A stretch of 10,517 nt of DNA, taken from Anaerolinea sp. (GTDB taxonomy: Bacteria; Chloroflexota; Anaerolineae; Anaerolineales; Anaerolineaceae). Below, piece by piece: positions 5,841 through 10,517 of the stretch; position 1 is the stretch's first letter; every line of letters starts with the position of its first letter. The notes beneath the pieces are model-generated. The model ran no database searches. It was not told where the DNA came from and worked only from the letters and a program-made list of their open reading frames with translations. The position numbers and the translations under genes were made by a program. The stretch is from NCBI GenBank assembly GCA_020216845.1, contig JAIWNK010000124.1, positions 1-10,517 of the forward strand, read 5' to 3'.

Positions 5841-6719
5841 TCAGGGTTTGGCAAGAGGACGGAAGCCTTCGCCCAATGCTTCGTGAGCAGTGCCAATGAC
5901 CATGAAGGCTTTGGGATCGCAGTCTTTAACCAGCTCTTTTAGCTGAGCAATTTCAGCACGGGTGATGACGCAATAAATGACGGGACGTTCAGAGCCTGTG
6001 TATCCGCCACGTCCACTCAAGATGGTGACGCCGCGTTCCATTTCTTGCATGATGCGATGTGAGATGGAATCGGGGTTTTCGGTGACGATGATGGCCGTAC
6101 GAAAGATATTGGAGCCTTCCGCAATCATTTCGGCGGCGATGCCGCTGACATAAATCACAACCAGACCGTAGAGCGCTTTGGGCCAACCAAAAGCTACGCC
6201 GCCCAAGAGCACGACCAGGGTGTCGGTGACAAGATAGGCCTGCGAGATCGAGATGCCCAGGCGATGGTTGAGGATGCGGCCGAGGATGTCGCTGCCGCCG
6301 CTCGTGCCTTGTCCGCGATAGACAATGCCCAACCCGATGCCGAGCAGCAGGCCGCCATAAAGTGTGTTCAGGACAATGTCGTCGGTGACGCCTTGTAAGG
6401 GTAGGTAGAACGCCAGGAAATCGGTCAGAAATGAGAATGCGCTGATGGCAACCGCTGTGCGCAGGGCAAATTTGACGCCGCCCAGGTAGCGCCAGCCGAG
6501 GATGAACATAGGAATATTGCCAATGAATACCATGAGGCCAATTTGCCAACCGGTGTAGGCGTTGATGACCTGAGCAGCGCCGCTGATGCCGCCGCTGACC
6601 AAGTTGGCTGGAATGAGGAATAGACGCATGGCCAGGGCCTGAATCAATGCACCTACCAATACCAGGCTATAATCTTTGATGCTGCGCCAGCGGATGAAGG
6701 AAAGAGGGTTCTTTTTCAT
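5841..6719 (-). CDS. YitT-family membrane protein (DUF161 + DUF2179)
   Basis: A 292-residue integral membrane protein of unknown function. The N-terminal part has about five or six hydrophobic segments. It carries the family signature GTSGGSD at residues 138-144, with further conserved glycines in NLVSGGISGAAQ (39-50). The C-terminal soluble part, from about residue 210, matches DUF2179, with ERGVTILSGRGGYTG at 228-242. I place the start at the ATG at 6719, with AAGGA eight bases or so upstream. The frame is open 58 codons further to 6893, but that extension would cross the promoter at 6754-6781 and has no ribosome binding site. The gene is divergent from coaE and convergent with the YhhN-family gene. 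A transporter role has been suggested for some relatives; nothing here shows a substrate. Confidence 0.92.
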   Translation of the reverse strand: MKKNPLSFIRWRSIKDYSLVLVGALIQALAMRLFLIPANLVSGGISGAAQVINAYTGWQIGLMVFIGNIPMFILGWRYLGGVKFALRTAVAISAFSFLTDFLAFYLPLQGVTDDIVLNTLYGGLLLGIGLGIVYRGQGTSGGSDILGRILNHRLGISISQAYLVTDTLVVLLGGVAFGWPKALYGLVVIYVSGIAAEMIAEGSNIFRTAIIVTENPDSISHRIMQEMERGVTILSGRGGYTGSERPVIYCVITRAEIAQLKELVKDCDPKAFMVIGTAHEALGEGFRPLAKP

Positions 6720-6753
6720 GTTGTTGTCCTTACAAGTTACCAGGATGGGCGTT

Positions 6754-6781
6754 ATTATAGCCATGTTTTCAACCGTGAGAA
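6754..6781 (-). promoter_or_regulatory. Promoter of the yitT-family gene
   Basis: On the minus strand a perfect -10 TATAAT (6754-6759) lies about 35 bases before the chosen start codon. A weak -35, TTCTCA (6776-6781), stands 16 bp further up. The -10 is convincing, the -35 is not. Confidence 0.65.
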
Positions 6782-6845
6782 GGGGTGAAGTTCCTAATTT
6801 GATCCAAAAAATGTTACTTGCAAACAATTCGTAAGCCAAAACCCT

Positions 6846-6874
6846 TTGACAATCTGGGCGGGCAAGGCTAAAAT
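6846..6874 (+). promoter_or_regulatory. Promoter of the coaE-cdaA-cdaR cluster
   Basis: A perfect -35 TTGACA (6846-6851), a 17-bp spacer, and -10 TAAAAT (6869-6874). Transcription should start near 6881, about 43 bases before the GTG at 6924. The longer coaE reading frame from a TTG at 6846, and an ATG at 6873, both lie inside this promoter and cannot be used by its transcript. Confidence 0.88.
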
Positions 6875-6923
6875 GAAGGTGAATTATTTTCATCTTTTAT
6901 TACGAGCGCTTTTGAGGTGCATT

Positions 6924-8105
6924 GTGAGCAAATGGGCCGGAAAATTTGTAATCGGTTTGACCGGAAATATTGGCACAGGCAAGAGTGTGGTGCGCAAGAT
7001 GCTGGAGCATTTGGGCGCCTATGGCATTGACGCGGATGCGTTGGCGCACCGCGCCATTGCGAAGGGGGCGCCGGGCTATGCAGCTGTGTTGCGCACTTTT
7101 GGCCAATGGCTGTTAGGGCCAGATGAGCAAATTGATCGTGTCAAGTTGGGGCGGTTGGTCTTCAACGACCTTGAAGCGATGCATCAATTGGAAGCGATTA
7201 CACATCCACTTGTTGAACAAGCGGTGGATTATATTGTGCAACATGCAACGCAGCCGGTGATCGCAATTGAGGCAATCAAGTTGTTGGAATCGAATTTGGG
7301 GAAGCAGTGTGATAGTATTTGGGTCACCTATGCTAGCCCCGAGCAGCAAGTGGCGCGCTTGACGCAGCAACGAAAAATGAGCGAGGCAGATGCACGCATG
7401 CGCATTCAGGTTCAGGGATCGCAAGATGCCAAATTGAATGCGGCGCATGTGGTGATTAAGAATGTGGGCTCATTTGAAGATACGTGGCGGCAGGTGAATG
7501 CTGCCTGGCAAAAGGTGATGCCGCAAGCAGCGCCAGAGCCCGAACCGGTTGTGGCGGTGGCAAAACCTGCTCAGCCCCAAAAGGCTGGTGCTGAACCGCC
7601 GACGATGCCGGTGGTGGAATTGAGTGTGGTGCGTGCCGGGCCACGCAATTCGAGCGAAATTGCCAGTTTGTTGAACCGTTTGACCAACCGAGCTGAGCCG
7701 TTGGAACGCGAAGATATTATGGCGGCGTTTGGAGAAAAGGCGTTTTTGCTTTTGCAGGCCGGGCAAAATATGGTGGGGGTGATTGGTTGGCAAGTGGAGA
7801 ACCTGGTTTCACGCACGTTGGATATTGTGATTGATCCATCTGTCTCACCGACGCAAGCGTTGCCGGTGTTGATTAATGAAATGGAGCGCGCTTCAAAGGA
7901 TTTGCAGTGTGAAGCATCGCTAGTGTTTGCCCCGCCCGATTTGGCGCAGCATGATGCGCTGTGGCGCAGCCTGGGGTATGAGCGGCGTTCGCCGCAGATG
8001 CTGGGGATTTTGGCCTGGCAAGAAGCGGCACAGGAATCGATGTTGCCTGATTCAACGTTGTATTTTAAGAAGCTGCGACAGGACCGTATTTTGCGGCCCA
8101 TTTAA
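6924..8105 (+). CDS. coaE: Dephospho-CoA kinase fused to a C-terminal GNAT-like domain
   Basis: CoaE adds the 3'-phosphate to dephospho-CoA, the last step of coenzyme A synthesis. The GTG start at 6924 has GAGG six bases upstream and gives 393 residues, about twice the usual 200. Residues 1-197 are the kinase: P-loop GNIGTGKS (14-21), the DAD motif (36-38), and the lid and C-terminal region around RLTQQR to VVIKN (145-180). A Pro/Ala/Gln-rich linker (about 198-230) leads to a second domain (231-366). That domain has the strand-helix pattern of an N-acetyltransferase fold, ending in LWRSLGYERR (346-355), which resembles the GNAT 'F-x-x-x-G-F' end. The GNAT acetyl-CoA pyrophosphate loop (Q/RxxGxG/A) is not seen; SPTQALPVLINEM stands there, so catalysis is doubtful. 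Kinase assignment is firm; the tail assignment rests on pattern only. Confidence 0.93.
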   Translation: MSKWAGKFVIGLTGNIGTGKSVVRKMLEHLGAYGIDADALAHRAIAKGAPGYAAVLRTFGQWLLGPDEQIDRVKLGRLVFNDLEAMHQLEAITHPLVEQAVDYIVQHATQPVIAIEAIKLLESNLGKQCDSIWVTYASPEQQVARLTQQRKMSEADARMRIQVQGSQDAKLNAAHVVIKNVGSFEDTWRQVNAAWQKVMPQAAPEPEPVVAVAKPAQPQKAGAEPPTMPVVELSVVRAGPRNSSEIASLLNRLTNRAEPLEREDIMAAFGEKAFLLLQAGQNMVGVIGWQVENLVSRTLDIVIDPSVSPTQALPVLINEMERASKDLQCEASLVFAPPDLAQHDALWRSLGYERRSPQMLGILAWQEAAQESMLPDSTLYFKKLRQDRILRPI

Positions 8106-8171
8106 ACCCGGGTGGCACGGGGGTGTTTCCTCCGAGCAGCCCTGACTTCTGATGAGAGTGAAACATTTGTT

Positions 8172-9056
8172 GTGCCTGACCTGCTGACCGAAGTCTCTTT
8201 CTTATTGCAGCGTCTCAATTGGATGAGCCTGCTGGACCTATTACTGGTCACGCTGGTTTTGTTTGGTGTGCTGCTGCTCCTTCGGGATACGCAGGCGATG
8301 GTTTTGTTGCGTGGGGTGGTTTTGTTGGCGTTGTTCCTGATCGTCTTGACGCGATTGGTGAACTTGCCGGCTTTTTCCTGGTTGATTCGCACAACGCTGC
8401 CAGCACTGTTGTTTGCGGTGCCGGTGATTTTTGCTCCGGAGATTCGGCGTGGATTGGAGCGGTTGGGGCGAGCGGGGTCAGCTTCGTTGTTTAGCCGTCA
8501 GGATGCAGCCTCGTTGAAGACGTTGCGCGAGACGATTGGTGTTTTGGTCACGTCGGCGGTGCGACTTTCGGCCCGGCAACATGGGGCGCTGATCATCTTG
8601 CAGCGCAATGATAGCTTGCGAGAATATGTGCAAACGGGCATCTCGCTCCATGCGCGTATTACGCCGGAGCTGTTGCTGCAAATTTTTTACCCGAACACAC
8701 CGCTGCATGATGGGGCGGTGATTATTGCGGATCATCGGGTGGTGGCGGCTTCGTGCGTCATGCCGCTTTCGGCCAGCGGGGTGTTGAACCGTTCGGCAGA
8801 GCGACGCATGGGCTTGCGACACCGTGCTGCTTTGGGTATTTCTGAGGCGAGCGATGCGATTGCAATTGTCGTCTCAGAAGAGACTGGTTCGATTTCAATT
8901 GCGCATGGTGGCCGAATCATTCGGCGTTTGGATGCAGAACGGTTGGAGAATATCTTGCTGGCTTTTTATCAGCCCGTGCAGACCACACCGCGATTTTGGG
9001 GCTGGCTGTCCCGCCCATTTGGTGGACGTGGGTCTGCTTCTGAGGATCACCGATGA
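8172..9056 (+). CDS. cdaA: Diadenylate cyclase CdaA (membrane type, DAC domain)
   Basis: Makes cyclic di-AMP from two ATP at the inner face of the membrane; c-di-AMP controls potassium and osmolyte transport and wall homeostasis in many bacteria. In the 294-residue reading the N-terminus has three hydrophobic segments (about 19-37, 42-62 and 73-88). It is followed by the DAC domain with the catalytic DGA (180-182) in NTPLHDGAVIIADHR and RHR (216-218) in GLRHRAALGISE, then VVSEETGSIS (233-242). All key residues are intact. The start is uncertain: the frame is open from a GTG at 8112, but the alignment-like register of CdaA proteins favours the GTG at 8172. Neither has a clear ribosome binding site. 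The gene follows coaE closely and overlaps cdaR by four bases. Confidence 0.96.
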   Translation: MPDLLTEVSFLLQRLNWMSLLDLLLVTLVLFGVLLLLRDTQAMVLLRGVVLLALFLIVLTRLVNLPAFSWLIRTTLPALLFAVPVIFAPEIRRGLERLGRAGSASLFSRQDAASLKTLRETIGVLVTSAVRLSARQHGALIILQRNDSLREYVQTGISLHARITPELLLQIFYPNTPLHDGAVIIADHRVVAASCVMPLSASGVLNRSAERRMGLRHRAALGISEASDAIAIVVSEETGSISIAHGGRIIRRLDAERLENILLAFYQPVQTTPRFWGWLSRPFGGRGSASEDHR

Positions 9057-10315
9057 AACACTTTTTCAGTCAGCTGGGCAAGGTTATCCCAACGTTTTTG
9101 ACAGCTGTTTTGCTGGCGGTTTTTGTTTGGGTTTCGGCAGTGATTGAAAAGGACCCGACTGAGGAACGCCCCTATCCGCAACCGGTGACGGTGGAAATTG
9201 TGGGCCAAGATCCGGGTCTGGTGATTGTCAGCTCGCCGCCGCGCACGGTCAACGTGGTGCTGAAGGCACCTGTTTCAACCTGGGATGTTTTGAACAACAC
9301 GCCTGGCAGTGTGCGGGCGTTCATTGACCTTTCGGCGTTGCAAGAGGGGACACATGTGGTGCCGGTGCAAGTGCAGGTCTCTGCTGGGCCTGTGCAAATT
9401 GTGTCTTACACGCCAGCAACCGCGGAACTGGTTTTGGACCGGTTGATGAGCCGCACCTTTGATGTGAGCGTGGTGCAACGCGGTCAGGTGGCAACGGGTT
9501 ATCAGACCGGAACACTGCAATTGGACCAGAAGCAGGTGACGGTGACGGGACCGGCAACGTTGGTGGAGCGGGTCAGTGAGGTGCGGGCGGTGTTGGATGT
9601 GGCGCAGGCGCAACAAACGATTCAACGGACACTTTCGCTGGTGGCACTCGATAGTGGTGAGCAAGTGGTGAGTGGGGTGGTGGTGACACCCAACGAGGTG
9701 GTGGCGCACCTGGATGTAACACAGCGCTATGGATATCGCAATGTGGTGGTCAAGGTGGTGGTGACGGGGCAGGTGGCGGATGGCTATCGTTTGACGAATA
9801 TTTCGGTTGTGCCGGCGGCAATTACCGTTTATTCTGCCGATCCGCAGGTGGTGAACAGTTTGCCGGGCTATGTGGAGACAACCGCATTGGATTTGAGCGG
9901 GGCAACGGATGATGTGGATGTGTTTCAGACGCTGAACTTGCCGCCGGGGGTTTCGGTGGTTGGCGATCAGATGACGGTGTTGGTGCGGGTGAGCATTGCC
10001 AGCATCGAGAGCAGTTTGCCGCTTTCGGTGCCGGTGGAGGTGGTGGGGTTGATGCCGGGGTTGTCGGCGCGCACCTCGCCCGAGGTGATTACCATCATCG
10101 TAACGGGGCCGCTGCCCAAGCTGGATGGCCTGACAGCAGATGGCGTGCGGGCGGTGGTGGACGTGAGCGGCTTATCGGCTGGCAGTTATTCGTTGACGCC
10201 CCGAATTGAGCTGGCCATTCAAGATCTACGGGTGGAATCGTTCTTGCCGGAGCTGGTGGAGGTGGTGCTGACGGTGGCGCCAACACCAACTCGTACGCCA
10301 AGACCTTTCCCATAA
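9053..10315 (+). CDS. cdaR: YbbR-domain protein, CdaA regulator
   Basis: Membrane-anchored extracytoplasmic protein that in Firmicutes binds and regulates CdaA. The 420-residue product has a short cytoplasmic N-terminus, one membrane segment (about 10-31), and then four YbbR-like beta-rich repeats (about 43-128, 134-221, 228-314 and 320-408). The repeats are recognisable by recurring V-V/T-G-P and L-D-V/L-S patterns such as VTVTGPATLVERV and IIVTGPLPKLDGL. The last ten residues are a Pro/Thr/Arg tail, TPTRTPRPFP. Its ATG overlaps the cdaA stop (ATGA), with GAGG about ten bases upstream, so the two are translationally coupled. In Bacillus the pair is followed by glmM; here the next gene is der. 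Confidence 0.93.
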   Translation: MKHFFSQLGKVIPTFLTAVLLAVFVWVSAVIEKDPTEERPYPQPVTVEIVGQDPGLVIVSSPPRTVNVVLKAPVSTWDVLNNTPGSVRAFIDLSALQEGTHVVPVQVQVSAGPVQIVSYTPATAELVLDRLMSRTFDVSVVQRGQVATGYQTGTLQLDQKQVTVTGPATLVERVSEVRAVLDVAQAQQTIQRTLSLVALDSGEQVVSGVVVTPNEVVAHLDVTQRYGYRNVVVKVVVTGQVADGYRLTNISVVPAAITVYSADPQVVNSLPGYVETTALDLSGATDDVDVFQTLNLPPGVSVVGDQMTVLVRVSIASIESSLPLSVPVEVVGLMPGLSARTSPEVITIIVTGPLPKLDGLTADGVRAVVDVSGLSAGSYSLTPRIELAIQDLRVESFLPELVEVVLTVAPTPTRTPRPFP

Positions 10316-10330
10316 GTGTTCATTTTCGGG

Positions 10331-10336
10331 TATAAT
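10331..10336 (+). promoter_or_regulatory. Possible -10 element upstream of der
   Basis: A perfect TATAAT stands 42 bases before the der start codon and 15 bases after the cdaR stop. No good -35 is seen at 16-18 bp upstream, so der may be transcribed both from here and from the upstream genes. I see no terminator between cdaR and der. Confidence 0.5.
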
Positions 10337-10340
10337 CAAG

Positions 10341-10366
10341 TTTCCGCGGCGAGGCCGCGTTGGAAA
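10341..10366 (+). other. Hairpin in the der leader
   Basis: TTTCC GCGGC (10341-10350) can pair with GCCGC and GGAAA (10354-10358, 10362-10366) around a GAG loop, with a three-base bulge. The ribosome binding site GAGG (10367-10370) follows at once. No T-run follows, so it is not a terminator; it may affect translation of der. Confidence 0.5.
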
Positions 10367-10377
10367 GAGGATTCCCG

Positions 10378-10517
10378 ATGAATAAACCAATGGTGGCCCT
10401 GGTTGGGCGGCCGAATGTAGGCAAAAGTACGCTGTTCAATCGCCTGGCGGGCGAGCCGCTGGCAATTGTGGATGATACCCCCGGCACGACGCGCGATCGG
10501 CTATTGGCCGAGGCGGA
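10378..10517 (+). CDS. der: GTPase Der (EngA), N-terminal part (cut by the right window edge)
   Basis: Double GTPase needed for maturation of the 50S ribosomal subunit. Only 46 codons and two bases are inside the window. They show the first GTPase domain's G1 motif GRPNVGKS (residues 10-17), continuing as TLFNRLAG, and the switch region [11 protein letters not shown] (31-41), which is the classical start of Der and separates it from Era. The start is the ATG at 10378, with GAGG seven bases upstream. It is the second ribosome-assembly GTPase in the window after era. The second G domain and the KH-like domain lie beyond the edge. Confidence 0.94.
   Translation, partial: MNKPMVALVGRPNVGKSTLFNRLAGEPLAIVDDTPGTTRDRLLAEA

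Noticed and set aside
6720..6893. A 58-residue N-terminal extension of the YitT-family protein
   Set aside because: It would cross the TATAAT promoter and the coaE promoter and lacks a ribosome binding site. The ATG at 6719 has one and fits the family length.
6846..6923. A 26-residue N-terminal extension of CoaE
   Set aside because: The extended frame begins at the TTG of the -35 box and includes the -10. The kinase fold starts just after the GTG at 6924, which has its own ribosome binding site.
8106..8171. A second T-box-like sequence (CGGGTGGCACGGGGG) just after coaE
   Set aside because: There is no stem I, no specifier loop and no terminator. The space upstream is coding sequence, so the likeness is limited to a few bases.
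1..10517. Mobile elements, CRISPR arrays, toxin-antitoxin or defence genes
   Set aside because: I looked for transposase-like frames, regularly spaced repeats and small overlapping gene pairs and saw none. All sizeable frames are core genes or their shadows.

Overview
The window reads as a chromosomal housekeeping segment of a bacterium, most likely a member of the Chloroflexota (Anaerolineae-like). This placement is inferred from the mix of a Firmicutes-style T-box in front of leuS, the CdaA/CdaR (YbbR) pair, a CoaE fused to an extra C-terminal domain, and a Pro/Thr-rich protein tail. No sequence search was possible. There are no insertion sequences, CRISPR arrays, rRNA genes or phage genes, and base composition looks even throughout.

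Left part (1-3442), minus strand: the window opens inside a creatininase-family gene cut by the left edge. Upstream of it lies a transcription unit that I read as promoter, tRNA-Ala(CGC), tRNA-Ala(GGC), a leucine-type T-box leader with its terminator, leuS, and a second rho-independent terminator. The T-box starts about ten bases after the second tRNA, which leaves no room for a separate promoter. leuS is therefore probably transcribed through the two tRNA genes and controlled by the charging state of tRNA-Leu.

Middle part (3443-6719): a gene-free stretch of about 300 bases holds a strong 12-bp hairpin and short direct repeats. It precedes a plus-strand cluster of overlapping or nearly abutting genes: an O6-alkylguanine-DNA alkyltransferase (ogt), the ribosome-assembly GTPase era, and a YhhN/TMEM86-family membrane protein. 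This cluster converges, with only 3 bp between stop codons, on a minus-strand YitT-family membrane protein.

Right part (6720-10517): an intergenic region with two divergent promoters separates yitT from a plus-strand cluster. That cluster is coaE fused to a GNAT-like domain, the diadenylate cyclase gene cdaA, its regulator cdaR/ybbR (4-base overlap), and the first 46 codons of der, which has a possible promoter of its own.

The most interesting items are the tRNA-Ala/T-box/leuS arrangement, the T-box base that does not match the expected tRNA-Leu discriminator, the CoaE-GNAT fusion, and the unexplained structured region before ogt. I see no convincing evidence of a wholly new biological system. 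Most of the window is recognisable core metabolism, translation and c-di-AMP signalling.
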